Below, in pieces: positions 35,156 through 44,186 of a DNA stretch of 64,000 nucleotides. Source of the DNA: Nitrospiraceae bacterium UBA6905 (GTDB taxonomy: Bacteria; Nitrospirota; Thermodesulfovibrionia; Thermodesulfovibrionales; UBA6898); the NCBI GenBank assembly GCA_002451165.1, contig DKBH01000080.1, forward strand, positions 1-64,000, given 5' to 3'. The position numbers and the translations under genes were made by a program. The notes beneath the pieces were generated by a model. That model was not told the DNA's origin. It ran no database searches and saw only the letters and a list, made by a program, of their open reading frames with translations. Numbering within the stretch: the stretch's first letter is position 1; each line of letters opens with the position of its first letter.

Positions 35156-35309
35156 ATGAAGGGGAGTAGCTCCCTGAAGGGTTGATTGGATCGTCAACAC
35201 GGTGTGAACACCCGGTTCAATCAGTTATGCAGAAATGATGTATAACAGGCAAGACCTTTATCCCGCTCATGATCAATAAGTTTCATAGGGCTGGGGTAAA
35301 GGTTTTTTT
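35156..35309 (+). ncRNA. yybP-ykoY manganese riboswitch with expression platform
   Basis: The conserved aptamer core is readable: GGGGAGTAGC (35161-35170), TCGTCAACAC (35191-35200) and AGGCAAGACC (35247-35256). P1 pairs ATGAAGG (35156-35162) with CCTTTAT (35255-35261). Inner helices include TGATTG/CAATCA and GTTAT (35224-35228) with ATAAC (35242-35246). The family binds Mn2+ between two loops containing the conserved blocks. The 3' strand of P1 is also the 5' strand of the downstream terminator, so ligand-stabilised P1 should prevent termination and switch htpX and the transport genes on. Confidence 0.93.
35251..35309 (+). terminator. Riboswitch-controlled intrinsic terminator
   Basis: CCTTTATCCC (35255-35264) pairs with GGGGTAAAGG (35293-35302) over ten base pairs, extendable by AAGA/TTTT, followed by a run of seven T (35303-35309). 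It lies 24 nt before the htpX ATG and overlaps the aptamer P1 strand, giving mutually exclusive folds. Confidence 0.92.
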
Positions 35310-35332
35310 GATGGTACCATAAGGAGGTAGTA

Positions 35333-36172
35333 ATGAATGCGATCAAGACGGTGATACTGATGCTTTCTTTGACGCTCCTGCTCGTCTTTGGTGGGGCGGC
35401 AATCGGTGGCCAGCGCGGTATGACGTATGCACTCTTCATGGCCTTTGCCATGAACTTCATTTCGTATTTCTTCAGCGACAAGATTGTACTGAGAATGTAC
35501 CGGGCGCAGCAGGTGACCGAAGCGGAGGCGCCCGCACTCTATCGGATCGTACGACAGCTGTCCCAGAAGGCTGGCATGCCGATGCCCAAGGTCTATATCA
35601 TCCCAGATGAGTCGCCTAACGCCTTTGCGACCGGCAGGAACCCTAACCATGCCGCGGTTGCGGCGACGCAGGGAATCCTGCGGATTCTGAGCGAGGAGGA
35701 ACTTGCTGGTGTCATGGCGCACGAGCTTGCCCATGTACGCCATCGTGACATCCTGATCGGAACAGTGGCGGCAACCATTGCGGGAGCTATTAGCTATCTG
35801 GCCCAGATGGCATTCTTTTTCGGCGGCAGAAGTGACGACGACGAAGGCGGTAATCCCGTCGTTGCCCTGCTCATGATGATCCTTGCGCCAATTGCGGCAA
35901 TGCTCATCCAGATGGCCATATCTCGCTCGCGTGAATATGCTGCTGACGCAGGAGGCGCTCAACTGCAAGGAAATCCGCGCGCATTAGCCAATGCCTTGCG
36001 GAAGCTGCATAGCGGTGCGCAGGCTATCCCGATGCATGCGACACCTGCAACGTCTCATATGATGATCGTCAGTCCGCTCTCCGGTGGGTCCATGATGCGG
36101 CTCTTCAGCACTCATCCTCCTGTGGAAGAGCGCATAGCGCGTCTGGAAGCCATGGCATCCGGCATTCGCTGA
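35333..36172 (+). CDS. htpX: HtpX-type membrane zinc protease (M48B)
   Basis: 279 aa integral inner-membrane metalloprotease that degrades damaged membrane proteins. Two N-terminal transmembrane helices ([15 protein letters not shown] and [17 protein letters not shown]), the zinc site [14 protein letters not shown] (HExxH), two further helices, and [12 protein letters not shown] with the third ligand Glu. AAGGAGG lies 5 nt before the start. It is the first gene behind the manganese riboswitch, an unusual setting for a gene better known from Cpx/heat-shock control. It might clear mismetallated membrane proteins; that link is inference. Confidence 0.95.
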   Translation: MNAIKTVILMLSLTLLLVFGGAAIGGQRGMTYALFMAFAMNFISYFFSDKIVLRMYRAQQVTEAEAPALYRIVRQLSQKAGMPMPKVYIIPDESPNAFATGRNPNHAAVAATQGILRILSEEELAGVMAHELAHVRHRDILIGTVAATIAGAISYLAQMAFFFGGRSDDDEGGNPVVALLMMILAPIAAMLIQMAISRSREYAADAGGAQLQGNPRALANALRKLHSGAQAIPMHATPATSHMMIVSPLSGGSMMRLFSTHPPVEERIARLEAMASGIR

Positions 36173-36252
36173 CCAGCGTAGGCACAGGCTGCTTTCCGTT
36201 GCAAACCGCCCAGTCGGAGGGAACCGTCGGCGGGACCTTTTCCGCGTGCAGA

Positions 36253-36334
36253 AACTGCGATAGGCTGTTACGTAAGAACATATTATCCTTCCGGAGGCTT
36301 GTATGTGCGTAACGTGGGGAATGGCTTTGCTTAG
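36253..36334 (+). promoter_or_regulatory. Structured leader before the CaCA exchanger gene
   Basis: In the 179-bp gap after htpX: GTGCAG-AAA-CTGC near 36246-36258, a long hairpin with arms GTTACG (36267-36272) and CGTAAC (36308-36313) enclosing ACATA/TATGT and a small CCT/AGG tip, then GGCT-TTGCTT-AGCC (about 36323-36336). It matches no riboswitch I can name. It may be a second regulatory RNA or a processing site. Confidence 0.4.
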
Positions 36335-36351
36335 CCGGGGTTCTGGCTGAG

Positions 36352-37347
36352 ATGCTCTGGGCGGAATTCATCGTCTGTACCCTCTGCATCGTGTATTCAG
36401 GGACTAAGCTCTCCAGATACGGGGACATTATTGCTGAGAAGACCGGACTCGGCAGGGCATGGATAGGCGTTGTCCTGATGGCGACGGTCACATCGCTTCC
36501 GGAGCTGGTGACCGGCATCAGTTCGGTCACGTACGCTCAAGCGCCAGATATCGCGGTCGGCGATGTGCTTGGCAGTTGCGTCTTCAATATGCTGATCCTT
36601 GCCATTCTCGACCTCACCCAGAAGCCGGTACCCATATCCACAAAGGCCCATCACGGACAGGTGTTATCTGCCGGCTTCGGTATCCTGCTGCTCAGCATCG
36701 TTTCTTTGAGTCTGTTTTTCGGCAATACGCTGCTCCCGCTGGGCTGGGTAGGGCTGTCTAGCCTTGTCTGCATGATCATCTATCTCATCGGAATGAAGCT
36801 TGTGTATGCCTATGAAAAAAAGCAGTTCCTGTCTCTGTTAAAAGAAAAAAAGAAGGGGTCAAAGTATGCTGACATTTCACTCCATGATGCGGTCACTCGA
36901 TACGGTCTCAATGCTGCAATGGTGGTGGGTGCCGCGACATTTCTTCCGTCTATTGGCGCTGGGATCGCAGAACAGACGGGGCTGGGGCAGACGTTTGTAG
37001 GCAATATCCTCATTGCCTTTTCGACATCCCTTCCCGAAGTCGTAGTCTCGATAACTGCGGTGAGGATGGATGCGATCGACCTTGCCATCGGCAATCTGTT
37101 CGGAAGCAATATCTTCAATATGTTCATCCTTGCGATAGATGACCTGTTCTTCACTGCCGGCGCCATACTCTCCTTTGTCGACGAAACGCATGTCATATCC
37201 GCGATCTGTGCTATCGCCATGTCGACGGTAGCGATTATCGGGCTGACCTACCGCGCAGAAAAGAAAAAGTTGTTCCTGGCCTGGGATTCCATAGGTCTTG
37301 TCATCATATATGTTGTGAATCTCATGCTTCTCTATATGAAGAGATGA
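36352..37347 (+). CDS. CaCA-family cation antiporter (YrbG-like)
   Basis: 331 aa, about ten transmembrane helices. The two inverted alpha-repeats are clear: ATVTSLPELVTGISS with GDVLGSCVFNMLILA, and AFSTSLPEVVVSITA with GNLFGSNIFNMFILA; their SLPE acidic residues form the ion site. A cytosolic basic loop (KEKKKGSKYAD) links the halves. The family exchanges Ca2+ (some Mn2+) for Na+ or H+. Downstream of a Mn2+ riboswitch and beside a PII ATPase, a Mn2+/Ca2+ export role fits. The start lacks a strong SD. Confidence 0.93.
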   Translation: MLWAEFIVCTLCIVYSGTKLSRYGDIIAEKTGLGRAWIGVVLMATVTSLPELVTGISSVTYAQAPDIAVGDVLGSCVFNMLILAILDLTQKPVPISTKAHHGQVLSAGFGILLLSIVSLSLFFGNTLLPLGWVGLSSLVCMIIYLIGMKLVYAYEKKQFLSLLKEKKKGSKYADISLHDAVTRYGLNAAMVVGAATFLPSIGAGIAEQTGLGQTFVGNILIAFSTSLPEVVVSITAVRMDAIDLAIGNLFGSNIFNMFILAIDDLFFTAGAILSFVDETHVISAICAIAMSTVAIIGLTYRAEKKKLFLAWDSIGLVIIYVVNLMLLYMKR

Positions 37348-37360
37348 AAAGAACGAGAAC

Positions 37361-40027
37361 ATGAACTGGCATGTAAGAGCGGTTGACGAAGTCCTGGCTG
37401 ATCTCGGCTCGACGGCCAGCGGGCTTTCTCACGCGCAGGCAGAAGAGCGTCTCGCGCAGTACGGCCAAAATAGAATTACGGAAAGGCAGAAGCGAACGCC
37501 TCTCCTTATGTTTTTCGACCAGTTCCGCGACTTCATGATCATTGTCCTGATCGCCGCTGCCATAATTGCGGGTTTCCTTGGCGAACTTTTTGATACCATT
37601 GCCATTATTGTAATAGTCGTCCTTAACGCAGTTATTGGATTCATTCAGGAATATCGCGCAGAAAAGGCTCTAGCAGCCCTCAAAAAAATGTCTGCTCCAT
37701 CTGCCACGGTCATGAGGAACGGCAAGCCTTCGGTCATTGCTGCCTCTGAGCTGGTACCCGGAGATATCATCATTCTTGAGTCCGGAAATATTGTCCCTGC
37801 AGACATTAGAATTCTGGAGTCTGTGCAATTAAGAGTAGACGAGGCAGCCCTCACCGGAGAATCCGTGCCCGTTGAAAAAAATACCGCAGCCCTGCATGAC
37901 GAACATCTGCCGATCGGCGACAGAAAGAATATGGCATACAAAGGAACGTTCGTCACGTATGGACGGGGCAGGGGGCTTGTGATTGCGACCGGTATGGATA
38001 CAGAACTTGGGAAAATTGCCACGATGCTCCAGGAAGAGGAAGAAGTCAAGACACCTCTCCAGAAAAGACTCGCAAGCTTTGGTCAGAAGCTTGCTGCTGC
38101 CGTCCTTGCAATATGTGTCATAGTCTTTATTATCGGTGTCATACGGGGCGAAGCCCCTCTGCTGATGCTGCTGACAGCCATTTCTTTGGCTGTCGCAGCC
38201 ATACCTGAGGCGCTTCCGGCGGTGATAACCATCTCTCTGGCCCTTGGAGCAAAGAAACTCGTAAAACAAAATGCTCTGATACGGAAACTGCCGGCTGTAG
38301 AGACGCTCGGTTCCGTAACATATATTTGCTCTGATAAGACGGGGACGCTCACCGTGAATAGGATGACCGTTGAGGAAATATATGCAGACGGCAGAATCTT
38401 AAGCGCAAGAGATTTGGAGGCAAGGACTACCGTTTACGGCCAGTCTGCAGATTTTCATCCTCTCTCCCTGCTCTTCACTGCCTTGGCGATAAGCAATGAT
38501 TCGGGATTGGACGCTTCCGGCAACGTAATCGGCGATCCCACCGAAGTTGCTCTGTACCACATGTCATGGAAGAAGGGTTTTGACAAGAAGGAACTTGAAG
38601 AAAAGTACTCACGCGTGTCAGAGATCCCCTTTGATTCTGACAGAAAGTGCATGACCACCTTTCATACATGGAACACTGGCTTCATTTCTTTCACAAAAGG
38701 GGCGATCGATGTCCTGATCGACAAGGCGGTAAATATATTTACCAGTGAAGGGTTCAAACAAATTGATGTTGACGAGCTCCAGCGAACAAATGAAAGAATG
38801 GCTGCAGACGGTTTGAGGGTTCTTTGCATAGCCATGAGAAAATGGAAGACGCTTCCGGATGATATGGACGCTGAAAACGCTGAAAGGGGGATCACTATCC
38901 TCGGTCTCGTTGGCATGATGGACCCGCCGAGAGAAGAGGCAAGAGAAGCGGTATCGCTCTGCATGACAGCTGGCATAAATCCAGTAATGATAACTGGGGA
39001 TCATCCGATCACGGCGTATGCCATAGCCAGACGAATTGGCATTAGCCAGGATGACTTAAGGACGGTAATAACCGGTCGGGAGCTTGAGAAACTGAGCCTG
39101 AAGGAATTCGAGGAGAAGGTCGGATACATCAGGGTATATGCGCGGGTTGCTCCTGAACAGAAACTGAAAATAGTAAAGGCACTCCAGGACAGGGGACAGT
39201 TCGTTGCAATGACAGGCGACGGGGTTAACGATGCCCCAGCCCTGAAGAGGGCAGACATCGGTGTTGCGATGGGCATTACTGGTACGGATGTCTCGAAAGA
39301 AGCTGCTCATATGATACTCCTCGACGATAATTTTGCTACTATCGTCAAGGCCGTTAAAGAGGGAAGACGGATTTTTGATAATATTCGCAAGTTCATCAAA
39401 TACACGATGACGAGCAACTCCGGTGAGATATGGACGATATTTCTTGCCCCGTTCCTTGGACTTCCGATCCCTCTGCTGCCGATCCATATACTCTGGATCA
39501 ATCTTGTCACGGATGGGCTCCCGGGACTTGCCCTTGCTGCGGAGCCTGCTGAAAAAGGAGTCATGAATCGCCCCCCCAGACATCCGCAGGAGAGCATATT
39601 TGCCCAGGACCTTGGAATCGATATAGTCTGGGTAGGCCTCCTTATGGGTGCTGTTTCCCTGTTCACGCAAGCATGGGCGATAAAAACCGACCATGCGCAC
39701 TGGCAGACAATGGTGTTCACCGTGTTATGCCTGAGCCAAATGGGGAATGTTCTGGCCTTGAGGTCGGAAAAAGAGTCATTTTTTTCATTAGGACTATTTT
39801 CGAATAAATATATGCTCGGTGCAGTGTTATTGACCTTCGTCCTGCAGATGGCAACGATTTATGTACCGATTCTGAACCCGATATTTAAGACAGAGCCGCT
39901 GACTCTGAATGAACTGTTCTTTACGTTGTTACTTTCATCGATCGTGTTTGTTGCTGTTGAGATAGAAAAACTGTTTAAGCGAAATAAAACCTCTTCAGGT
40001 AAAATGAATGTCCAACAACGACAATAG
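37361..40027 (+). CDS. PII-type cation-transporting P-type ATPase (Ca2+/Mn2+-like)
   Basis: 888 aa. N-terminal cation-ATPase domain, actuator TGES (LTGESVPVEKN), M4 motif AIPEALPAVI, phosphorylation site CSDKTGTLTVNRM, nucleotide domain, hinge MTGDGVNDAPALKRADIGVA, and M6 WINLVTDGLPGLALA with the Asn and Asp of SERCA/PMR1 site II. M5 NSGEIW is also present. This residue set indicates a Ca2+ or Mn2+ pump rather than Na+/K+ or heavy-metal types. 13 bp after the CaCA gene, 9 bp before purC. Homologous pumps are known targets of yybP-ykoY riboswitches, supporting Mn2+ export. Confidence 0.95.
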   Translation: MNWHVRAVDEVLADLGSTASGLSHAQAEERLAQYGQNRITERQKRTPLLMFFDQFRDFMIIVLIAAAIIAGFLGELFDTIAIIVIVVLNAVIGFIQEYRAEKALAALKKMSAPSATVMRNGKPSVIAASELVPGDIIILESGNIVPADIRILESVQLRVDEAALTGESVPVEKNTAALHDEHLPIGDRKNMAYKGTFVTYGRGRGLVIATGMDTELGKIATMLQEEEEVKTPLQKRLASFGQKLAAAVLAICVIVFIIGVIRGEAPLLMLLTAISLAVAAIPEALPAVITISLALGAKKLVKQNALIRKLPAVETLGSVTYICSDKTGTLTVNRMTVEEIYADGRILSARDLEARTTVYGQSADFHPLSLLFTALAISNDSGLDASGNVIGDPTEVALYHMSWKKGFDKKELEEKYSRVSEIPFDSDRKCMTTFHTWNTGFISFTKGAIDVLIDKAVNIFTSEGFKQIDVDELQRTNERMAADGLRVLCIAMRKWKTLPDDMDAENAERGITILGLVGMMDPPREEAREAVSLCMTAGINPVMITGDHPITAYAIARRIGISQDDLRTVITGRELEKLSLKEFEEKVGYIRVYARVAPEQKLKIVKALQDRGQFVAMTGDGVNDAPALKRADIGVAMGITGTDVSKEAAHMILLDDNFATIVKAVKEGRRIFDNIRKFIKYTMTSNSGEIWTIFLAPFLGLPIPLLPIHILWINLVTDGLPGLALAAEPAEKGVMNRPPRHPQESIFAQDLGIDIVWVGLLMGAVSLFTQAWAIKTDHAHWQTMVFTVLCLSQMGNVLALRSEKESFFSLGLFSNKYMLGAVLLTFVLQMATIYVPILNPIFKTEPLTLNELFFTLLLSSIVFVAVEIEKLFKRNKTSSGKMNVQQRQ

Positions 40028-40036
40028 GAGAATCTG

Positions 40037-40915
40037 ATGGAAAACGTCCTTTTGCAGACCCATATGCCTGATATCAAATTTTTGAGAAAGGGTAAGGTGC
40101 GCGACATCTATGCGGTGGACGATTATCTTCTCTTGATCGCGACGGACCGCATATCCGCGTTTGACGTAGTCCTGCCGAATGGCATCCCCGGCAAGGGAAG
40201 GATATTGACCCAGATATCGATGTACTGGTTCCGGCAGATGGAGGGGCTTATCAAGAACCACATCGTGGCGACCGACGTGAAAGACTATCCCTCGGTTTGT
40301 CGTAAGTATGCGAAACAGCTCGACGGAAGGAGCATGCTCGTGAAGAAGGCCCGTCCCATGCCGGTGGAGTGCATTGTGCGCGGATATCTTTCTGGCTCAG
40401 GCTGGAAGGAGTACCAGAAGAATGGCACAGTTTGCGGTATGACTCTGCCGGTGGGACTCGTTGAGTCATCAAAACTTCCCGCGCCGATATTCACTCCGAG
40501 CACCAAAGCGGATGAGGGCCATGATATCAACATATCATTTGATGCTATGGTGCAGATCGTCGGCATGGAAACCGGGGAGAGTCTCAGAAACGTGAGCTTG
40601 GAGGTCTATACCCGCGCGCGCGATCTTGCTGGGAAAAAGGGTATCATCATAGCTGATACGAAGTTCGAGTTTGGCTTGCATAATGACGAACTCATCCTTA
40701 TCGACGAAGTGCTTACCCCTGATTCATCCCGCTTCTGGTCCGCGAAGAGTTATCGGCCCGGAAGGAGCCAGGATAGCTATGACAAGCAAATCATTCGGGA
40801 CTATCTTCTCTCGCTCGACTGGGACCAGACTTATCCTGGCCCCAGGCTTCCTGAGGATATCGTAGCGAAAGCCGTCGTGCGGTATCAGGAGATATATGAC
40901 ATTATCACCGGCTAA
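40037..40915 (+). CDS. purC: Phosphoribosylaminoimidazole-succinocarboxamide synthase
   Basis: 292 aa, the longer eukaryote/proteobacterial-like SAICAR synthetase form. Ligates aspartate to CAIR in purine synthesis. Motifs: [77 protein letters not shown] and [14 protein letters not shown] precedes the ATG, 9 bp after the ATPase gene, so a purine gene seems to share the metal-transport transcript. It is followed by a weak hairpin. Confidence 0.96.
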   Translation: MENVLLQTHMPDIKFLRKGKVRDIYAVDDYLLLIATDRISAFDVVLPNGIPGKGRILTQISMYWFRQMEGLIKNHIVATDVKDYPSVCRKYAKQLDGRSMLVKKARPMPVECIVRGYLSGSGWKEYQKNGTVCGMTLPVGLVESSKLPAPIFTPSTKADEGHDINISFDAMVQIVGMETGESLRNVSLEVYTRARDLAGKKGIIIADTKFEFGLHNDELILIDEVLTPDSSRFWSAKSYRPGRSQDSYDKQIIRDYLLSLDWDQTYPGPRLPEDIVAKAVVRYQEIYDIITG

Positions 40916-40929
40916 TCAAGGTATTGTCC

Positions 40930-40958
40930 CCTCTCGGCTCGGAGGTGTTTGGGCTTTT
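40930..40958 (+). terminator. Weak candidate terminator after purC
   Basis: Hairpin CCTC...GAGG with inner CG/CG pairs (40930-40945), followed after a gap by TTTGGGCTTTT. The U-tract is interrupted, so this is tentative. Confidence 0.3.
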
Positions 40959-41150
40959 GATTGATGTCCATGCCTATCCCTCAGCGATAACCACTTTCAA
41001 GAGTGCCCGGAAATATCATGCAGCATGACATGGATTGGGAAGGAAGCTGAACACCTCTGTACCCTCCATTATCATATTCTTCCACGATAACAGGCATATG
41101 GGGTTAGTCCGCAGACTCACGTTCCAGATTCGTACGGCTGAACATACGGG

Positions 41151-41900
41151 CTATGAAGATTTGTTCAACAGCTTGCCGATGTATTTATTGATGGGATTGC
41201 TGCGGGCAAGAAAGGGTATGGGCGGTTTTCTGCGGACGCCGAGTTTTTGCATTTCCCATTTGATATCCTTGTTATCAGGGTCGTGTCTCAGTCCTTCCAG
41301 AAAAACCTTAATGGCATCTGCTTTCTTTCGTGCCTTAAGATAGGTCCGGCCGAGATTCAGATAAAAGACGGGGTAGAAGAATTCGCTGCCGAATGGCATG
41401 GAGGTATCAAGAGATTTGATGGATTCTTCACAGATCCTGATACCCTCCCGTATGTCGTTCTCGACGATGGCAATAAGACAGCCATAGTAAGAGAGGAGAA
41501 AGGGATCTCCCGGAAATTTCGTGAGAGCTTCTCGCAGCGTTTCGAGGGCTTGCTTACTATTACCCCTGCGCAGGAGCTGTTGGATTTCAGAGAAAAAATC
41601 TGATTTCGATCTCTGTTTCTTCGACTGCTCGTCGATAAAAGCGTCGATAACCGACTTGTGATGTCTCTCCATCATCGCAGCCAGCCTAGCATCACAGTCA
41701 TGCAACTTGATAATATGTGCATAATCGGACTTCTTGGATTTTACAATTTGTCCTTTCAGATAAATATTCGATATTATCTTGCAAGTCTTCTTGCCCATGT
41801 CTTCAGTCTGGACATGGTAGGTCACGTTGTCTATGGAAATATTACTGCTATGTTCATGATAAACTCTAGAGGTCAGCGATATTTTAGTCTTATCGGTCAT
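41151..41900 (-). CDS. Hypothetical protein with N-terminal conserved domain and TPRs
   Basis: 249 aa, no signal peptide. Residues ~15-75 (VTYHVQTEDMGKKTCKIISN, IYLKGQIVKSKKSDY) form a beta-rich domain seen before TPR proteins in Deltaproteobacteria and Nitrospirota; the LLRRGNSKQALETLREAL and YLNLGRTYLKARKKADAI segments are TPR units. Tail is basic (LGVRRKPPIPFLARSNP). Function unknown. It stands alone, convergent with purC and 57 bp downstream of ribD on the same strand. Confidence 0.75.
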   Translation of the reverse strand: MTDKTKISLTSRVYHEHSSNISIDNVTYHVQTEDMGKKTCKIISNIYLKGQIVKSKKSDYAHIIKLHDCDARLAAMMERHHKSVIDAFIDEQSKKQRSKSDFFSEIQQLLRRGNSKQALETLREALTKFPGDPFLLSYYGCLIAIVENDIREGIRICEESIKSLDTSMPFGSEFFYPVFYLNLGRTYLKARKKADAIKVFLEGLRHDPDNKDIKWEMQKLGVRRKPPIPFLARSNPINKYIGKLLNKSS

Positions 41901-41957
41901 GCTTCATTGTATCAGAATAGCGCCGAAGTTTGAAATTTCTTCTAGCCGCGGCGGAAA

Positions 41958-43055
41958 TCACGTTGAGAGATCTCCCAGATATCCTTCGACCACAATATCC
42001 TTACCTATGCGACGAACTACAGACCGCGTTAATCGAATTGCATTGTCAATATCTCTGAAGATCGCCCCCCCCACGGCCGGGAAGGAATCTTTTCCTCCGA
42101 TTATGATCGGGGCGATATAAAATATTACCTTGTCAACAATGCCAGCCTCCAGGCAGGATGAATTGAGCGATGAGCCGCCTTCAATGAGCACGGATGTGAT
42201 TCCCACCTCATATAATTGCTTCATCAGTCTGCTGAGATCGATGCGTTCCAGTTCGTGCTCAATGAAAAGAACTCCCTTTTCCGACAAAACATCCTTCTTC
42301 CGTAGTGAAGCCGGCGTTCTAGTAACAAGTATGGTTCGGGGCGGGCATGATAAAACCCTTGCCTGAGGTGTTATTTCAAAGTTGGGGTCAATGATAACCC
42401 GCACAGGATTTCTTCTTTTTCCCATTCTACAGGTGAGTTGAGGATCGTCAGCCTTGACCGTCCCGATGGCGCTCAGGATTGCGTCGACCCTGCCGCGAAG
42501 GCGGTGCACATCTTTGCGAGCAGGATCCCCGGTAATCCATTTGGACTCGCCAAGGGGCGTAGCAATTTTTCCATCAAGCGTCATGGCGACCTTAAGGACA
42601 ACGAAGGGCATCCTTTGTGTGATATGCTTTACATAAAATTCGTTTAAGGTACGTGCCTGCTCCTCAAGAACTCCGCAGGCCACCTTTATGCCGGCTCGTT
42701 CAAGTGATAGTATGCCTTTACCTGAGACCTTGGGGTTGGGATCTTTCATCGCTATGATCACATTCCTGATTCCCGAGGCGGTAATCTTATCTGTGCAGGG
42801 AGGCGTTCGCTTGTCTTGATGACAGCAGGGTTCAAGGGTCACATAGAGGGTGGAGCCAGATGCCTGGTTGCCCGCGGCATCAATGGCAATCACTTCTGCA
42901 TGCGGAGTTCCTGCCTTTTTATGGTAACCTTCTGCTATGATCCTGCCCTTTTTGACCAGGACTGCACCGACCATCGGATTGGGGCTTGTCATGCCCTGAG
43001 CCCGCCGCGCCAGTGAGAGAGCACGCTTCATAAACAGCATATCATGCATCTTCAT
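41958..43055 (-). CDS. ribD: Bifunctional riboflavin deaminase/reductase RibD
   Basis: 365 aa from ATG 43055 (another ATG two codons later; longer starts exist but lack family support). N-terminal deaminase: AQGMTSPNPMVGAVLVK, TPHAEVIAI (zinc His, catalytic Glu) and LYVTLEPCCHQDKRTPPC (zinc cysteines). C-terminal reductase: VVLKVAMTLDGKIATPLGES, SKWITG and LIEGGSSLNSSCLEAGIVD. Carries out two steps of riboflavin synthesis. Usual partners ribE, ribBA and ribH are not in this window. Divergent from the DUF948 gene. Confidence 0.96.
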   Translation of the reverse strand: MKMHDMLFMKRALSLARRAQGMTSPNPMVGAVLVKKGRIIAEGYHKKAGTPHAEVIAIDAAGNQASGSTLYVTLEPCCHQDKRTPPCTDKITASGIRNVIIAMKDPNPKVSGKGILSLERAGIKVACGVLEEQARTLNEFYVKHITQRMPFVVLKVAMTLDGKIATPLGESKWITGDPARKDVHRLRGRVDAILSAIGTVKADDPQLTCRMGKRRNPVRVIIDPNFEITPQARVLSCPPRTILVTRTPASLRKKDVLSEKGVLFIEHELERIDLSRLMKQLYEVGITSVLIEGGSSLNSSCLEAGIVDKVIFYIAPIIIGGKDSFPAVGGAIFRDIDNAIRLTRSVVRRIGKDIVVEGYLGDLST

Positions 43056-43130
43056 AGAGCATACCATAAAGATGTTTGAGAGCAACAGGTTTCACTGGAA
43101 AGATTGGATGTCGATCGTGAGAAGCTGTGC

Positions 43131-43136
43131 TATAAT
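43131..43136 (+). promoter_or_regulatory. -10 element upstream of DUF948/ytxH/hyp genes
   Basis: TATAAT at 43131-43136, 15 nt before the ATG, giving a leader of about 9 nt that just contains the GGAGG SD. No good -35 hexamer at normal spacing, so an extended -10 or activator may be used. Confidence 0.45.
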
Positions 43137-43151
43137 GTCTGTGGAGGACGG

Positions 43152-43535
43152 ATGAACACGATTATACTTGGCGTCATGGCAGTGATAGTGGTTTTATTGG
43201 CTGTTGCGCTTGTCCCCCTCATCTTGGAGTTACGCCGGATGGTAGCGGCATTGCGCCAGACGATGGAAAAGCAGCTGAATCCTGCTCTGGAGGAGCTTCA
43301 GGCCACCTTGAAAAGTGTAAAAGGCGTAACAGATAATGTGAATGCCATTACCGAGGATGTGCTTCAGTTCTCCAGTGCTCTTCAGAATGCAGGGAAGAAG
43401 ATCAGTGTGGTAAATGCCGCTATTGATAGCATCGCTTCTTCAGTGACTATCAGAACATTGAGCTTGAAGGCTGGAATAAGAACAGCGCTATCGTATTTTA
43501 TCGCGAATTTGATGAAGAAAGGAGAGAAATCATGA
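43152..43535 (+). CDS. DUF948-family membrane protein
   Basis: 127 aa from ATG 43152 (GGAGG 7 nt upstream). One N-terminal transmembrane helix (ILGVMAVIVVLLAVALVPLI) followed by a long amphipathic coiled-coil helix (LEELQATLKSVKGVTDNVNA). DUF948 proteins pair with YtxH proteins as here (4-bp overlap) and are linked to envelope stress in Firmicutes, though their function is not established. Confidence 0.87.
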   Translation: MNTIILGVMAVIVVLLAVALVPLILELRRMVAALRQTMEKQLNPALEELQATLKSVKGVTDNVNAITEDVLQFSSALQNAGKKISVVNAAIDSIASSVTIRTLSLKAGIRTALSYFIANLMKKGEKS

Positions 43536-43840
43536 GAGAGGATGGTTATGGCTCAGGGACGATACTTTTGTCATTTTTGTTGGGCGGCGTTGTGGGTGCA
43601 GGACTAGCATTGCTGATCGCGCCCCAGTCAGGAGCTGAAACCCGCAGGAAGATAAAGGATATTGCCGATGATGTGAAGGAAAGGACGAATAAGTATATTG
43701 ACGAAACAAGGGAAAAGGTGGCCGGAGCGGTAGACGAAGGCAAAGAATATTATGAAGAGAAGAAGTCGCTCATAAAATCAGCCATCGAGGCCGGCAAAGA
43801 GGCCTACGAAAAAGAGAAGGAAAAATTCGCAAAGGGATAA
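43532..43840 (+). CDS. YtxH-domain protein
   Basis: 102 aa. N-terminal glycine-rich membrane segment ILLSFLLGGVVGAGLALLIA followed by PQSGAETRRKIKDIADDVKE, the standard YtxH opening, then a charged coiled-coil/LEA-like tail rich in K and E. Likely a membrane-tethered stress protein. It overlaps the DUF948 gene by 4 bp and precedes hypA by 1 bp. Confidence 0.88.
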   Translation: MREDGYGSGTILLSFLLGGVVGAGLALLIAPQSGAETRRKIKDIADDVKERTNKYIDETREKVAGAVDEGKEYYEEKKSLIKSAIEAGKEAYEKEKEKFAKG

Positions 43841-43841
43841 G

Positions 43842-44186
43842 ATGCATGAGCTGTCCATTGCACAGCATATTATAGAGATTATCTCCGATGCGTGTCATAA
43901 GGGTGGGTATAGCAGGATAGAATCTGTTAATCTTAGAATCGGGAGGGCGTCAGGAATTTTGCCTGACGCCCTCCTTTTTGCTTTTGACGCTATTAAGACG
44001 GACTCTATAGCCAGTAATGCAGTCCTGCACATAGAAGAAGTTCCGGTCTCGGGAAGGTGCAGTGAATGCATGAGTGAATTTGTTGTTCACGAAGACTATA
44101 TCCTGTTCTGTCCACATTGTGGGGGCAGTTCTTTCGGAATGATTGCCGGAAGAGAGATGGATATTATCGATATGGAGGTATCATGA
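43842..44186 (+). CDS. hypA: Hydrogenase nickel incorporation protein HypA
   Basis: 114 aa. Begins MHELSIAQHIIEII with the Ni-binding His2/Glu3, and has the zinc site CSECMSEF...CPHCGG. It delivers Ni2+ with HypB to the large subunit of [NiFe]-hydrogenase. Overlaps hypB by 4 bp. No hydrogenase structural gene is in this window. Confidence 0.96.
   Translation: MHELSIAQHIIEIISDACHKGGYSRIESVNLRIGRASGILPDALLFAFDAIKTDSIASNAVLHIEEVPVSGRCSECMSEFVVHEDYILFCPHCGGSSFGMIAGREMDIIDMEVS

Noticed and set aside
36173..36190. CCAGCGTAGG after htpX, similar to the 3' core of a TPP riboswitch
   Set aside because: The partner CTGAGA block and helix order are absent; chance similarity.
41035..41603. Plus-strand frames opposite the TPR protein at 41151-41900
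   Set aside because: Shadow frames; the minus-strand gene has TPR periodicity and coherent composition.
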